A stretch of DNA of 64,000 bases from Rhizobium herbae (GCF_017873135.1 NZ_JAGGJV010000011.1:124001-188000); one strand, 5' to 3'. Counted from the first letter of the stretch, positions 33,869 through 44,890 are shown. Program-made: numbers and translations. The notes: a model not told the origin generated them from the letters alone.

Positions 33869-34230
33869 GATTGGCCTCCAGAGAGTTTTCTAGCGACCTC
33901 ACTCTGCCACGGTGCAGGCCGCTACTCACCCCTGATGGGATCTCAAGGCGACGATATTTTTCCGGCTTGTAGGGTGTTTTCGCGGTTGGAGTAGTCTTCT
34001 AACCAATATGGTCAGCTAAGGCTTGATTGCCTTATTCCTGTTCTGCCGGCAGTTCCTGCTCCCCAATCCGTCGTCCTGCCGCTCGTGCCCATGTGGACAC
34101 GCTGCGGATGTTCATCGCCGTGGCGTTTGTGGGTATTGCTGGGATGATCTACGCGCGGCTCGATAATTGGAAGCCGAGGCACATCTCTATCACCACTCTC
34201 GGCGCCTGCGGGTGCGTGCGTGGATATGTA
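33869..34230. other. Non-coding stretch, possibly the end of an IS110 element
   Basis: The first ~150 nt lie directly upstream of an IS110-type transposase start, where intact IS110 elements carry their non-coding end with the bridge RNA. No complete structure could be confirmed. From about 34099 a short plus-strand hydrophobic frame (MFIAVAFVGIAGMIYARLDN) is open but unsupported. The rest shows nothing recognisable up to the ATPase stop at 34231. Confidence 0.35.
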
Positions 34231-37029
34231 TCATCTGCCCCAGCGCCGAAGCAGCCATTTGCGGACCTCGCCAAACCAAAGGACGCTGCTGCCGATGGCC
34301 ACGCAGACGAGCCACTGTTCAAGCGGCAGGGGGACTGTCCCGAACGCCACGTTGAGCGGTCCGAAATTGACGACCGCAATCTGGAGCAGAACTGACAGTC
34401 CAATGGCTGCCCACAGCCACCGATTCGTAAACAGATGGCGGAAAGCACTGGTCGTCTCAGAACGTGCGTTGAAGCAATTGAATAGCTGGGCAAGAACCAG
34501 GACAGTGAACCCGGCAGTTCGAGCCTGATCAAGGCTCTGCGAACCTTCAATCAGCCCACCCGGCAGGTAAAGATCGATGGTGAGAAGCGTGGCCAGCGCC
34601 ATTACGAGGGCGATTGCGATCACTCCTCGCCACATGCGCGCGTCGATGGCGCGCTCGTTCACCTTGCGAGGCGGACGCCCCATCACATCGTCGGTTTCCG
34701 GGTCGATGCCCATCGCAAGCGCGGGACAGGAATCAGTGACCAGATTGATCCAAAGGATCTGGGTGGCCAGCAACGGCAGCACCAACTCGCCGCCGCCACC
34801 CAGCCCGATCACGCCGGCCCCGACGACGCCCAAGAACACGGTCAGAACTTCGCCCATGTTGGACGACAGCAGATAGCGGAGGAACTTGCGGATATTCTCG
34901 AAGATGGCGCGCCCTTCGCGCACCGCCTCGACAATGGTGGCGAAATTGTCATCGGCCAGGATCATCTTGGCCGCCTCCTTGGTGACCTCCGTGCCGGTGA
35001 TCCCCATGGCGACGCCAATGTCTGCTGCCTTCAAAGCGGGAGCGTCGTTGACGCCGTCCCCCGTCATGGCCACTACGCTACCGTCGGCTTGCAGGGCATC
35101 AACAATGCGCAACTTATGTACGGGCGCCACGCGTGCATAGACCGAGGTCGTCCGTACCGCAGCCGCGAAACCAGCATCGTCCATGGCGTCCAGTTCGGCG
35201 CCTGTCAGTGCCTTCGTCCCGTTTTCGACGATGCCCAGCAGAGCAGCGATCCGCGCCGCAGTGCGTGGATGGTCGCCAGTGATCATCATGACCCGGATGC
35301 CGGCGCGGTGAGCAGCCAAAATCGCGACCGCCGCTTCTTCGCGCGGCGGGTCGATGATGCCCACGGTACCGACAAAAATCAGGTCGTGCTCCAGCGTTTC
35401 GCTGGATTGCGGGTCTTCATCTGCTTCCAACGGCCGGTAGGCGACCGCCAAAGTGCGTAGCGCCTCGTCCGTCAGTCGCTCCACATCGGCGTGCGCGCGC
35501 GTGCGCTGCGCCTCGTCGAACGGGGCCACGTCCATACCAATTCGGATGCAATTGCAGTGCTGCATCAACACGTCGGGCGCGCCCTTGGTGATGAGGATAC
35601 GTTCGCCCCCGTGCTCGTGATCGAGCTCGATGGTCGACATCATCTTGCGGTCGGAGCTGAACGGGATCTCGCCGATGCGCTCGAAACGTCGCTGGCGGCG
35701 GGCCTCCACTCCGAGCTTGCACTCCGCCACAAGAAACGCGGCTTCGGTTGGATCGCCGTGGATCTCCCAGGCTCCGTCTTCTGTCTGCCGCAAGGCGGCA
35801 TTGCCGGCCAGGCTGCCTCCGCTGAGGACGACGATCTGCTCGGCGCGAAGCGTTCCCTCGGGCGCTACGCCGCCCTCGACCTCCAGGCGGCCTAGCGGCG
35901 CATAGCCAACGCCCGTAACGCGGCTGCCGCCCGACGCAGTCATGATCCGCTCGATCGTCATCTCCGACCGGGTGAGCGTGCCGGTCTTGTCAGAGCAGAT
36001 GACGGAGGCTGAGCCGAGGGTCTCCACCGACGAGAGCGTCTTGACGACGGCGTTGCGTTTGGCCATGCGCTGGACTCCAAGCGCCAGCACGAGCGACAGG
36101 ATTGCCGGAAGACCTTCCGGCACGGCCGCGACTGCCAGCGATACTCCCAGCAACAGCACGGTGATGACGTCGGAAGGGCTTTGTATATCGGATACCAGCA
36201 GCACCGTGGCGACCACGATGACGGCGATGACGACAACGGCAATGCCGAGCGTGCGTCCGATCAGCGACACCTCCTTCTGCAGTGGTGTCGGCTGCTCCAC
36301 CGTGGCGTCGAGCATGGTGGCGATAGCGCCCATCTCGGTCTGCATGCCGGTAGCGGTGATGACGGCGCGACCGGTCCCCTGAACGACCGCAGTGCCCTTG
36401 AAAACCATGCTGGAACGTTCGGCGAGCGGCGCGGGATCATCCAGGGCGGCTGCGTCTTTCAGAACGGCCTCGCTTTCGCCGGTGAGCGATGCTTCCTGCA
36501 CGCGAAGGCTCGCAGAGAGCAGAAGCCGACCATCGGCGCCAACGGCGTCGCCTTCCTCAAGCAGCAGGATGTCGCCCGGGACCAACTCGGCGCTCGGAAT
36601 GCGCCTTCGCTCCCCGTCGCGCAGCACTGAAGAGGTCACAGCCGTCATCCGCGCCAGCGCGGCGACGGCGTTCGCTGCCCGTGCTTCCTGCACGAGACCG
36701 AGAGTCGCGTTGGCCACGACCACCATGGCGATGACAATCGCATCTACCGGCAAACCCTCCCGGCCTTCGATGAGCCACGCTGCGAAGGCGACGACGATCG
36801 CGCCCAGTAGCAGATAAACAAGCGGGTCCCGAAATTGAGCAAGCATGCGTCGCCAGGCGGGCACCGGAGACACCGCCCGCAGTTCATTGGGGCCAAATTC
36901 AGCCAGGAGCCTTGCCGCCTTCAATCCGCTCAGGCCGTCCTCGGCATTGCTGCCCAACTCTCGCGCTACAGCTTCGCTTGTCTGCAGCGAATAATCATCG
37001 AGTGAAGAAGACCGACTTTGTTCGTTCAA
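34231..37029 (-). CDS. P-type cation ATPase, P2 (Ca2+-type)
   Basis: 932 residues, the full length of P2 ATPases. Key motifs: actuator TGES at 183-186, membrane-helix-4 PEGLP at 304-308 with an acidic ligand Glu, phosphorylation site DKTGTLT with D347, MITGDHPRTA, and hinge TGDGVNDAPALKAADIGVAM. It exports Ca2+ or a related divalent cation from the cytoplasm, using ATP. The TTG at 37029 has AAGGAT upstream. It is divergent from the acetate kinase-PduL fusion gene (268 nt between starts). No N-terminal heavy-metal domain is present, so copper or zinc specificity is unlikely. Confidence 0.92.
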   Translation of the reverse strand: MNEQSRSSSLDDYSLQTSEAVARELGSNAEDGLSGLKAARLLAEFGPNELRAVSPVPAWRRMLAQFRDPLVYLLLGAIVVAFAAWLIEGREGLPVDAIVIAMVVVANATLGLVQEARAANAVAALARMTAVTSSVLRDGERRRIPSAELVPGDILLLEEGDAVGADGRLLLSASLRVQEASLTGESEAVLKDAAALDDPAPLAERSSMVFKGTAVVQGTGRAVITATGMQTEMGAIATMLDATVEQPTPLQKEVSLIGRTLGIAVVVIAVIVVATVLLVSDIQSPSDVITVLLLGVSLAVAAVPEGLPAILSLVLALGVQRMAKRNAVVKTLSSVETLGSASVICSDKTGTLTRSEMTIERIMTASGGSRVTGVGYAPLGRLEVEGGVAPEGTLRAEQIVVLSGGSLAGNAALRQTEDGAWEIHGDPTEAAFLVAECKLGVEARRQRRFERIGEIPFSSDRKMMSTIELDHEHGGERILITKGAPDVLMQHCNCIRIGMDVAPFDEAQRTRAHADVERLTDEALRTLAVAYRPLEADEDPQSSETLEHDLIFVGTVGIIDPPREEAAVAILAAHRAGIRVMMITGDHPRTAARIAALLGIVENGTKALTGAELDAMDDAGFAAAVRTTSVYARVAPVHKLRIVDALQADGSVVAMTGDGVNDAPALKAADIGVAMGITGTEVTKEAAKMILADDNFATIVEAVREGRAIFENIRKFLRYLLSSNMGEVLTVFLGVVGAGVIGLGGGGELVLPLLATQILWINLVTDSCPALAMGIDPETDDVMGRPPRKVNERAIDARMWRGVIAIALVMALATLLTIDLYLPGGLIEGSQSLDQARTAGFTVLVLAQLFNCFNARSETTSAFRHLFTNRWLWAAIGLSVLLQIAVVNFGPLNVAFGTVPLPLEQWLVCVAIGSSVLWFGEVRKWLLRRWGR

Positions 37030-37297
37030 AAGATTATCCTTGCCTCGTGGACTTAACCCACGCTTTGCGCGGTGATCACTGTAGCCAACAAAGTCGCCCA
37101 GGGCTCCTTATTCCTCGCGTAGATTGAACACGGCAGTTTCAATCAAGTGTGCTATGGGTTTGCTTCCAGCCGGACGGTCGCCCTCACACCCTGAACAGGA
37201 GAGGTGACGACGGCAATCAGCGGTCGTGACCATGTTAGGTTGGAGATCGGGAAACCCCACCGACACTGCGGAGCCGAACTGGTTCGAAAGGCGTTCT

Positions 37298-39094
37298 GTG
37301 AAAATTCTTGTGTTGAACTGCGGCAGTTCCAGCCTCAAAGTCGGCGTTTTCGAGATTGCAGAAAAGGCGGCCGAGATATTCAAAGCGACCTACGAGAAAT
37401 TTGAGGCCGGGAGCTGTTCCTACAAGATCACCAAGGACGGTGTGGCAGAGACCGGAGAAGCGCCATTTGGCGACATTGCAGCTGTCTTAACGGCCCTTCC
37501 GCAAATTTTTGATAGCCATCAAGTGACCCAACTGGAAGCGGTCGGCCACCGGATTGTCCACGGGGGCGCAAAGTTCCAAACCGCAGTGGTACTTGATGAA
37601 GCAGCGATTACGGCGATTGAAGCACTGACGCCGTTGGCGCCGCTGCACAATCCCGCAAATCTGCTGGCTGTGCACATTGCGAAGGACGTCTGGCCGCATC
37701 TTCCTCAGGTCGCGGTCTTCGACACCGCATTTCATGCCACCAATCCACCGCGTGCAACGACTTACGCCGTGCCGAAGGCTTGGCGTGATGCCGGTCTGCG
37801 GCGGTTTGGGTTCCATGGCACCTCACACAAGTATGTGGCTATGCGCGCCGCGGAGGAGATTGGCGAACCGCTGCGTGATCTGCAGATCGTCAGCGTGCAT
37901 CTTGGCAACGGTGCCAGTGTCTGCGCGGTGAACCGCGGGGAGAGCATAGACACATCGATGGGCATGACGCCGCTTGAGGGATTGGTGATGGGAACACGCT
38001 CCGGCGACGTTGATCCGGGCCTGTTTGGATTCTTGTTGCGGCACCTTGGGCTGTCGATCATTGATGTTGAGCAAGCGCTTTATTCCGAGAGCGGGCTCAA
38101 GGGACTTACGGGTTCGTCCGACATGCGCGACGTCGAAGATCGGGCCGGCAAAGGTGATGCCGATGCCCAGCTTGCGATCGAATTGTTCGCCTATCGCGCC
38201 CGAAAATACATTGGAGCCTATGCGGCGGCGATGGGTGGTCTCGATGCTGTCGTCTTTACCGGAGGCATCGGCGAGAACTCGCCATCAATGCGCCGGCGCA
38301 TCTGCGATGGACTGGAGTTCATGGGTCTGCGACTCGACCACGACCGCAACCAGTGTGTCGAACTTGCCAACCACGCTGCCCCGCAGATCCAGGCCTATGG
38401 CGCCAGAGTGCGGGTAATCGTCACCGAGACTGCCGAGCAGTTGATGATCGCCCGGGAGACGGCCGCTGCATTGGCACCAAAAGCAACAGTGTCCGAACCG
38501 ATCCCCGTCGCGGTATCGGCCCGTCACGTTCACCTGTCCCGACCAGCGGTCGAGGCCTTGTTCGGAGCTGGATACCACCTAACGCCTGCCATTCCGCTAC
38601 GCCAGCCAGGCCAATGGGCCGCGAGCGAGCGCGTCGCGCTGGAGGGGCCGAAAGGTCGATTGGAGCGCGTCGCCATCCTCGGCCCTGAGCGTCCCCAGAC
38701 GCAGATCGAAATTTCGAGAACGGACGGGTTTGCGCTCGGCATTGATGCACCCGTTCGCGACAGTGGTAAGCTGGACGGTACGCCAACGATCCGGCTTATG
38801 GGACCCGCCGGTAATCTTGATACCGATGGACTGATTGTGGCCGCGCGTCATATCCATACGAACCCGGATGAAGCCAGACGCCTGGGGCTGGCGGACGGTG
38901 TGGTCGTGGACGTTTACATCGGCGACGAAGAGCGCGGGCTGGTGTTCGGCAAGACCCTGGTCCGTGTCGGCGCCAACTCCGTCACCGAGATGCATATCGA
39001 TACTGATGAGGCAAACGCCGCCGATATCCGCGTCACCGGTGAAGGATCGCTCGTTCCCGATCTTCGCGCCGTCGCGGTGACGAACAGAGATTAG
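37298..39094 (+). CDS. Acetate kinase fused to PduL-type phosphotransacylase
   Basis: 598 residues from a GTG at 37298 (GAAAGG upstream). Residues 1-395 are a complete AckA: ILVLNCGSSSLKVGVFEI, HRIVHGG, AVFDTAFHATNPP, FHGTSHKYVAMRAAEEIG, VSVHLGNGASVCAV and VVFTGGIGENSP. From about 405 a PduL domain follows, with its His-rich zinc sites VSARHVHLSRP, VAARHIHTNPDEARRLG and VTEMHIDTDEAN. AckA makes ATP and acetate from acetyl phosphate, and PduL turns acetyl phosphate and CoA into acetyl-CoA. The fusion puts both acetyl-phosphate outlets in one protein, and the phosphoketolase that makes acetyl phosphate is the next gene. Confidence 0.93.
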   Translation: MKILVLNCGSSSLKVGVFEIAEKAAEIFKATYEKFEAGSCSYKITKDGVAETGEAPFGDIAAVLTALPQIFDSHQVTQLEAVGHRIVHGGAKFQTAVVLDEAAITAIEALTPLAPLHNPANLLAVHIAKDVWPHLPQVAVFDTAFHATNPPRATTYAVPKAWRDAGLRRFGFHGTSHKYVAMRAAEEIGEPLRDLQIVSVHLGNGASVCAVNRGESIDTSMGMTPLEGLVMGTRSGDVDPGLFGFLLRHLGLSIIDVEQALYSESGLKGLTGSSDMRDVEDRAGKGDADAQLAIELFAYRARKYIGAYAAAMGGLDAVVFTGGIGENSPSMRRRICDGLEFMGLRLDHDRNQCVELANHAAPQIQAYGARVRVIVTETAEQLMIARETAAALAPKATVSEPIPVAVSARHVHLSRPAVEALFGAGYHLTPAIPLRQPGQWAASERVALEGPKGRLERVAILGPERPQTQIEISRTDGFALGIDAPVRDSGKLDGTPTIRLMGPAGNLDTDGLIVAARHIHTNPDEARRLGLADGVVVDVYIGDEERGLVFGKTLVRVGANSVTEMHIDTDEANAADIRVTGEGSLVPDLRAVAVTNRD

Positions 39095-39336
39095 CGGATC
39101 TATTGCAGGTCGCTGCTCCGTGCGGAAACGACGGGCACGCTGGAGACGCTCGCCGGCTATGCGACCTCTGGCCGCAAGTTTCATGTCTGTCGCTTCGGCA
39201 TTCGTCGCGGCCGGATGGACCCAAGGACCGTTTGATGCGTTAGCGTCGATAAAGACGCCAAGAACGGTGCTTCGACTTCGCAGCCGAATCCGCCCCCACC
39301 ACGCAAATTTTTAGGTCTGCGAAACCAGGAGCCAAT

Positions 39337-41748
39337 ATGAGCGATCCCCTGAGTGCATCTGTTGCACCTGAACGTCTTTCGCAGCGCGAATTGCATGACA
39401 TCGACGCGTACTGGCGGGCAGCTAATTATCTGACGATCGGCCAGATATACTTGATGGACAACCCACTGTTGCGCGAACCGCTTCGGCTCGATCATGTCAA
39501 ACCACGGCTCCTGGGCCACTGGGGCACATCGCCCGGCCTGAGCTTCATCTACGCACATCTGAACCGCGTTATCCGAGCCCGTGACGAGGGTGTCATCTAC
39601 GTCTGTGGGCCGGGCCATGGCGGCCCGGCAATGGTCGCCAATACCTATCTCGAAGGCACGTATAGCGAACTCTATCCAGACATCACGCTTGACGAGGCGG
39701 GAATGCGGAAACTGTTCCGGCAGTTTTCATTTCCGGGCGGCATACCCAGCCATGCAGCGCCGGATGTCCCCGGCTCCATCCATGAGGGCGGCGAACTCGG
39801 CTATGCACTTTCACATGCCTTTGGCGCGGCTTTTGACAACCCGGATCTTATCGTTGCCTGCGTGGTCGGCGATGGAGAGGCTGAAACAGGGCCGCTGGCG
39901 GCCGCTTGGCATTCGAACAAGTTCTTGAACCCTGCGCGCGACGGCGCCGTTCTGCCAATCCTGCATTTGAACGGCTACAAGATCGCCAATCCCACCATTC
40001 TGGCGCGCATACCTGAGGACGAACTACATGCGCTGTTCATCGGATACGGTTACGAGCCGCTCTTTGTCGAAGGGCACGATCCCTCACTGATGCACGAGCG
40101 CATGGCCGTTGTTCTCGACCAGGCCATGGACAAGATTCATAACATTCAAAACGCCGCGCGGGGCGGTTCAGAACATTCCTCACGTCCCAAATGGCCGATG
40201 ATCGTGTTGCGCAGCCCAAAGGGCTGGACCGGCCCGAAAGAGGTCGATGGGCTGAAAACCGAAGGGTTCTGGAGGTCGCATCAGGTGCCGCTGTCGGGGA
40301 TTGCGGAAAATCCGAAGCATTTGAAGCTGTTGGAGGAATGGCTGAGAAGCTATCGGCCAGAAGAGTTGTTTGACCCGACAGGCGCTCCCTTCGCATCAAT
40401 CCGGGAAACGGCGCCGCGGGGCATGCGTCGGATGAGTGCCAATCCACATGCTAACGGTGGTCTTTTGCGCAAGTCCCTCGATCTCCCCTCATTGCAAGAT
40501 CATGCAGTGGTAGCTGGGCAGCCGGGGTCCATGAAAGCCGAATCCACAAAAGCGATGGGCGATTTCCTGCGCGCCGTGGTGAAGCTTAACGACGTAGCCA
40601 AGAACTTCCGGATCGTCGGTCCCGACGAGACCGCGTCTAACCGGCTTCAGGATGTCTTTCAAGTGACAGAACGCGCGTGGATGGAAACGATCCTTCCGGA
40701 GGATGTACATCTCGGCCGGGACGGCAGAGTTATGGAAATCCTGTCAGAGCACACCTGCCAGGGCTGGCTGGAAGGCTACCTCCTCACCGGCCGGCACGGG
40801 CTGTTTTCCTGCTACGAGGCATTCATTCACATCGTCGACTCGATGTTCAATCAGCACGCGAAGTGGTTGGATGCGTGCCAGGATATTCCATGGCGCAGAC
40901 CCATCTCGTCGCTGAATTATCTGCTTTCGAGCCATGTCTGGCATCAGGAACACAACGGTTTCAGCCATCAGGATCCAGGCTTCATCGATGTCGCCCTCAA
41001 CAAGAAGGCAGACATCGTGCGCGTCTACCTGCCGCCGGATGCGAACACACTGCTCTGCGTGACCGATCACGTCCTGCGCACCTGGAATCGCATCAACATC
41101 ATTGTCGCGGGCAAGCCGCCGTCCTGGCAGTGGCTGTCGATGGACAAGGCGGTCGTTCATTGCCGGGCGGGAATAGGCATCTGGGATTGGGCTTCGACGG
41201 GGAATGTAGGCGAACCCGACGTCGTATTGGCGTGTGCTGGCGACGTTCCAACGTTGGAAACGCTTGCCGCAGTGCAGCTCCTCAAGGAGCTTGCTCCGAA
41301 TCTGGCCATCCGGGTCGTCAACGTCGTGGATTTGATGACGCTCCAGCCGAAAGAGCATCATCCGCATGGCCTCTCAGACAAGCAGTTCGACGCGCTGTTT
41401 ACCACCGACAAGCCAGTCATCTTCGCCTACCACGGCTATCCCTGGACGATCCATCGTCTCACCTATCGTAGAACCAATCACAACAACATCCATGTGCGCG
41501 GCTACAACGAGGAAGGCACGACGACGACGCCCTTCGACATGACTGTGCTGAACGGCCTCGACCGCTACCATATCGTGCATAGCGTGCTGGACTGGGTGCC
41601 GGAACTGAAAAGCATCCGCGTGGGATTGAAGCAAGTGATGGACAGCAAGTTGGTTGAGCACCGGGCGTATATTCGAGCGCACGGCCAAGACATGCCGGAG
41701 ATCCGCGATTGGCAGTGGGTGGATGAGCGCGCGTCGAAAAGTGGTTGA
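39337..41748 (+). CDS. xfp: Xylulose-5-P/fructose-6-P phosphoketolase
   Basis: 803 residues, full length. Thiamine-diphosphate motif [17 protein letters not shown] is followed by [69 protein letters not shown] and the C-terminal [20 protein letters not shown] are phosphoketolase signatures. It cleaves xylulose 5-phosphate (or fructose 6-phosphate) with phosphate to acetyl phosphate plus glyceraldehyde 3-phosphate (or erythrose 4-phosphate). An AGGAG site precedes the ATG. The 242-nt gap after the AckA-PduL gene holds nothing recognisable, but the two are clearly one pathway. Confidence 0.95.
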   Translation: MSDPLSASVAPERLSQRELHDIDAYWRAANYLTIGQIYLMDNPLLREPLRLDHVKPRLLGHWGTSPGLSFIYAHLNRVIRARDEGVIYVCGPGHGGPAMVANTYLEGTYSELYPDITLDEAGMRKLFRQFSFPGGIPSHAAPDVPGSIHEGGELGYALSHAFGAAFDNPDLIVACVVGDGEAETGPLAAAWHSNKFLNPARDGAVLPILHLNGYKIANPTILARIPEDELHALFIGYGYEPLFVEGHDPSLMHERMAVVLDQAMDKIHNIQNAARGGSEHSSRPKWPMIVLRSPKGWTGPKEVDGLKTEGFWRSHQVPLSGIAENPKHLKLLEEWLRSYRPEELFDPTGAPFASIRETAPRGMRRMSANPHANGGLLRKSLDLPSLQDHAVVAGQPGSMKAESTKAMGDFLRAVVKLNDVAKNFRIVGPDETASNRLQDVFQVTERAWMETILPEDVHLGRDGRVMEILSEHTCQGWLEGYLLTGRHGLFSCYEAFIHIVDSMFNQHAKWLDACQDIPWRRPISSLNYLLSSHVWHQEHNGFSHQDPGFIDVALNKKADIVRVYLPPDANTLLCVTDHVLRTWNRINIIVAGKPPSWQWLSMDKAVVHCRAGIGIWDWASTGNVGEPDVVLACAGDVPTLETLAAVQLLKELAPNLAIRVVNVVDLMTLQPKEHHPHGLSDKQFDALFTTDKPVIFAYHGYPWTIHRLTYRRTNHNNIHVRGYNEEGTTTTPFDMTVLNGLDRYHIVHSVLDWVPELKSIRVGLKQVMDSKLVEHRAYIRAHGQDMPEIRDWQWVDERASKSG

Positions 41749-41950
41749 GGCGTTAGGCTCGGAAGGGTACCCGCGCATTCTTTAGTGGACGCCTTTTGAC
41801 CGCACCGAAGGCGCATAGAGCGGTGAGTGTGGAAAGAACCGTGTGGGCAAAACAGGTAGAGGCTGCCGGACATCCCGATCTCGGCAGCTCTCGTCCAATC
41901 CGTGCGGGAAGCGCTGGAGCTGTTCAATTCAGCCTGATAAGACACAGCAA

Positions 41951-42868
41951 ATGATCTCCCTTACCAAGAAGCGCGAACTCAACATCTCAGCGACGATTCC
42001 CAGCGCGCAGCCTTCACATATAAGCGCTGCAAGCGGGCTCGTGTGCATCGGCCCTATTGCTTATGTTGTCGCTGACGACGAACTTCACCTCGGTGTATTT
42101 TCCACAAGCGTCCCTGAGCCCGGTCGACTGATCCGGCTGTTTGAGGGTGCGTTGCCCGATATCAAGGATGAGCGAAAGCGGCAGAAGCCAGACCTCGAGG
42201 CGCTCGTCCTCGTTCCAGCTTTCCAAGGTTTTCCGCATGGCGCCCTCCTGGCTTTCGGATCGGGATCAAGGCCGAACCGTTGCCGCGGCGCTCTGCTCAG
42301 CCTCGACCGGCTTGGTGCGGTCTGCGGTTCGTCTCATGAACTGGATATGTCCCCTATTCTCGGCCCGCTTTACGATGCGTTCGCTGAACTCAACATCGAG
42401 GGCGCGGTTGTCGTCGGCGGCGAGTTGCGCTTGTTCCAACGCGGCAACAAGCGGCACCCCGACAATGCGATCATCCGTTATCCGCTTTCGCCAGTCCTCG
42501 ATGCGTTGCAGAGCGCGCACGCCGATCCCATCGACCCATCCGCCATCAATCGGCTCAGCCTTGGCTTGATCGAAGGCGTTCCCTTCTGCTTCACCGACGC
42601 AGCGTCTATGCCCAACGGTGACATGGTTTTCTGTGGCGTGGCGGAAGATACCGAAGATGCTTATCGCGATGGGCCTTGTATCGGGGCTGCCATCGGGATC
42701 ATCGGCAACGATGGGCATCTGTTCTCCCTGCAGCAACTTGACCGGCCATACAAAGTGGAGGGCATCAGTGCTCGGCTGGATGGCGATCGACTGGATCTCC
42801 TGCTTGTCACCGATGCGGACGATCCCGCCATGCCGGCGATGCTGCTGTCCACATCGATCGCGATATAG
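41951..42868 (+). CDS. Conserved hypothetical protein (DUF6929-like)
   Basis: 305 residues from the ATG at 41951. No signal peptide. Short repeated hydrophobic strands (VCIGPIAYVVADDELHLGVF, ALVLVPAFQGFPHGALLAFG, GVAEDTEDAYRDGPCIGAAI) suggest a beta-propeller, and SGSRPNRCRGALL is a motif I associate with DUF6929 proteins. The assignment is from memory of the family. It follows the phosphoketolase by 202 nt, in which GCTGCCG/CGGCAGC (41862-41888) can form a hairpin. A metabolic or phosphatase-like role is not established. Confidence 0.6.
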   Translation: MISLTKKRELNISATIPSAQPSHISAASGLVCIGPIAYVVADDELHLGVFSTSVPEPGRLIRLFEGALPDIKDERKRQKPDLEALVLVPAFQGFPHGALLAFGSGSRPNRCRGALLSLDRLGAVCGSSHELDMSPILGPLYDAFAELNIEGAVVVGGELRLFQRGNKRHPDNAIIRYPLSPVLDALQSAHADPIDPSAINRLSLGLIEGVPFCFTDAASMPNGDMVFCGVAEDTEDAYRDGPCIGAAIGIIGNDGHLFSLQQLDRPYKVEGISARLDGDRLDLLLVTDADDPAMPAMLLSTSIAI

Positions 42869-42879
42869 CTCCAGCTTCT

Positions 42880-42897
42880 AAAAAAGCGCTGAGCGCT
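42880..42897 (-). terminator. Terminator for the FucU-like gene transcript
   Basis: On the minus strand AGCGC and GCGCT form a short stem with a 3-nt loop followed by six T residues. It lies about 130 nt beyond the stop of the mutarotase gene and just past the end of the converging plus-strand gene. Confidence 0.4.
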
Positions 42898-43027
42898 GCC
42901 CTGCGGTCACGGCAACAGCCGCTGGTTTCATCAGGAGCCTCTGGATTTGCACGGTCAATTCAGGCCTCGCTCGGTTCGATGGAAGAGGGGGTCAGCGGTT
43001 CTAGTTCTATCAAGGCGGTCAGTTCGA

Positions 43028-43468
43028 CTAAATGACACCTTTGCTGAAAATAAAGCACCCGTATGGTCCCGGGTCCGAGGTTCTGACAATTGCGAACGAG
43101 TTTTTTGCAGCCTCGTAAAATGCGAAGCGTTCCAATGCGCCCATCTTGATCGGCCGCGCTTCCGCTCGATCGACAACCGTCTGCATCGCGGAAAAGATTG
43201 GGATTTGCTTTTCCGGGTCGCCCACAACCTGCATCCGTTTCACGGGGGCTTCGACGAATGTGTCGAGCGGAAAAAGCTTGAGGATTGCTTCCGCTGTCCG
43301 CTCAAGACCGCAGCCAGAGACGTCAATGAGGCGGCCGTAGGTGGTGTGCTGGGCGATGGTCTGGGCGGGATGGTTGACATCGCACAAGACCAGCTGGTCC
43401 CCGTGTCCCATCAGCATCAACGCATGGATTAGTTCAGCGTTGATGACCGGATCGATTCCTTTTAGCAC
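43028..43468 (-). CDS. RbsD/FucU-family sugar mutarotase
   Basis: 146 residues, started at a GTG with GGGAGG 6 nt upstream. The start MLKGIDPVINAELIHALMLM followed by GHGDQLVLCDVNHPAQ is the catalytic-His region of FucU/RbsD, which interconvert sugar anomers or pyranose forms. Its length and LFPLDTFVEAPVKRM segment fit FucU (fucose mutarotase) better than RbsD. It is divergent from the MalK-type importer operon and shares its regulatory region, including the 30-bp site at 43667. Confidence 0.88.
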   Translation of the reverse strand: MLKGIDPVINAELIHALMLMGHGDQLVLCDVNHPAQTIAQHTTYGRLIDVSGCGLERTAEAILKLFPLDTFVEAPVKRMQVVGDPEKQIPIFSAMQTVVDRAEARPIKMGALERFAFYEAAKNSFAIVRTSDPGPYGCFIFSKGVI

Positions 43469-43666
43469 CTATTACCTCCCTTAGATGCGGGCGTTATCTT
43501 CACGAAGTACATGTTTATCGTGATGTTTGCAAATCCTGCTTTGAGTGATGCGCAGTGCATCTCCATCGGACAGTAGGCCGGACGCGCTGACTTTACCGAG
43601 TATCACGTGGAAAAAGCAGGGAGAATGAGAGGCGGAATAAAATAACTCCGAACCTGTTGATAAATT

Positions 43667-43696
43667 ACTTTACAACAACACGGTATTGTGTGAAGT
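43667..43696. promoter_or_regulatory. Candidate RpiR operator, copy A
   Basis: ACTTTACAA-N13-TGTGAAGT, an imperfect inverted repeat (ACTTTACA against TGTGAAGT, 7 of 8 complementary). The same half-sites and the same 13-nt spacer occur at 48881-48910, in front of the second operon of the regulon. It lies between the divergent mutarotase and importer genes. Confidence 0.65.
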
Positions 43697-43828
43697 TTCT
43701 AACAGAATGATGTCCCTCCCAAGGTGGACCGGACGGTGGCGGTTGTTGCCGGATGCGACAACCGCCACCTCCTTCCGGAGGGACGATCAAACGTCGTGGG
43801 GAGCGCGACGCACCGGGAGGAATTCGCA

Positions 43829-44890
43829 TTGGCATCCATGGATATCGTGAACGTCGGCAAAGCCTACGGAAGCCTGACCGTTATCCACGGGGTTTCGGTG
43901 GAAATACCCGATGGCGAGTTCGTGGTCCTGGTCGGCCCTTCGGGCTGCGGCAAATCCACCCTTCTGCGCATGGTCGCGGGCCTGGAGCCGATCACGTTCG
44001 GCGATATTCGCATCGACGGCCAGGTGGTGAACGATCTGCCACCAAAAGATCGCGACATTGCGATGGTGTTCCAGAGCTACGCTCTCTATCCCCACAAGAC
44101 CGTCGCAGAGAACATGGGCTTCGCATTGAAAATGCGCGGAGAGCCCAAGGCGGATATCGATGACCGTGTGAAGAAAGCGGCCGAGATTCTCGATCTGGTT
44201 CCCTATCTCGCACGCTATCCGCGTCAACTCTCCGGGGGGCAGAGACAACGTGTCGCCATGGGACGGGCGATCGTGCGCGATCCAAAGGTTTTTCTGTTCG
44301 ACGAACCGCTTTCCAATCTGGATGCGAAGCTGCGGGTGCAGATGCGCGCGGAGATCAAGGAATTGCAGCGGCGGCTTGCGACCACGATGATCTATGTTAC
44401 CCATGACCAGGTCGAGGCGATGACGATGGCGGATCGCATCGTCGTGCTGCGGGACGGACGCGTCGAGCAGATCGGTTCACCGCTCGAACTTTATGACAAG
44501 CCGGCCAACACTTTCGTTGCCGGTTTCATAGGCTCGCCGTCGATGAACCTGCTCAAAGGCCACATCCGGACGTCCGGGGCACGCTTTTTCGAGACCGACG
44601 ACGGTATCCGGCTGCCGCTCGTTCGCGCACCGGAAGGCTCTGACGACCGACCCGCCTTCTACGGCATCCGGCCGGAGCATTTCGCACTTGGCGGCGAAGT
44701 GACGGCCAACGTCACTGTCGTGGAGACGACGGGATCAGAGACGCAGGTCTTTGCCCGGATCGGCAACCAGAAAGTCATCGGCGTCTTTCGCGACCGGGTG
44801 GAGGACCGATCCGGTCAGCCGATGGCGATGACGCCAAACCCGGCATCCGTGAATCTTTTCGATCTGAAAACCGGATTGCGGCTCGATTGA
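43829..44890 (+). CDS. ABC sugar importer ATPase, MalK/UgpC-like
   Basis: 353 residues. The TTG at 43829 is preferred because GGGAGG lies 8 nt upstream; the next ATG (43838) would be 17 nt away. Walker [21 protein letters not shown]-loop [13 protein letters not shown], signature [14 protein letters not shown], Walker [16 protein letters not shown] and the C-terminal MalK-type TOBE region ([12 protein letters not shown]) are present. It powers the CUT1-type importer encoded next. Confidence 0.92.
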   Translation: MASMDIVNVGKAYGSLTVIHGVSVEIPDGEFVVLVGPSGCGKSTLLRMVAGLEPITFGDIRIDGQVVNDLPPKDRDIAMVFQSYALYPHKTVAENMGFALKMRGEPKADIDDRVKKAAEILDLVPYLARYPRQLSGGQRQRVAMGRAIVRDPKVFLFDEPLSNLDAKLRVQMRAEIKELQRRLATTMIYVTHDQVEAMTMADRIVVLRDGRVEQIGSPLELYDKPANTFVAGFIGSPSMNLLKGHIRTSGARFFETDDGIRLPLVRAPEGSDDRPAFYGIRPEHFALGGEVTANVTVVETTGSETQVFARIGNQKVIGVFRDRVEDRSGQPMAMTPNPASVNLFDLKTGLRLD

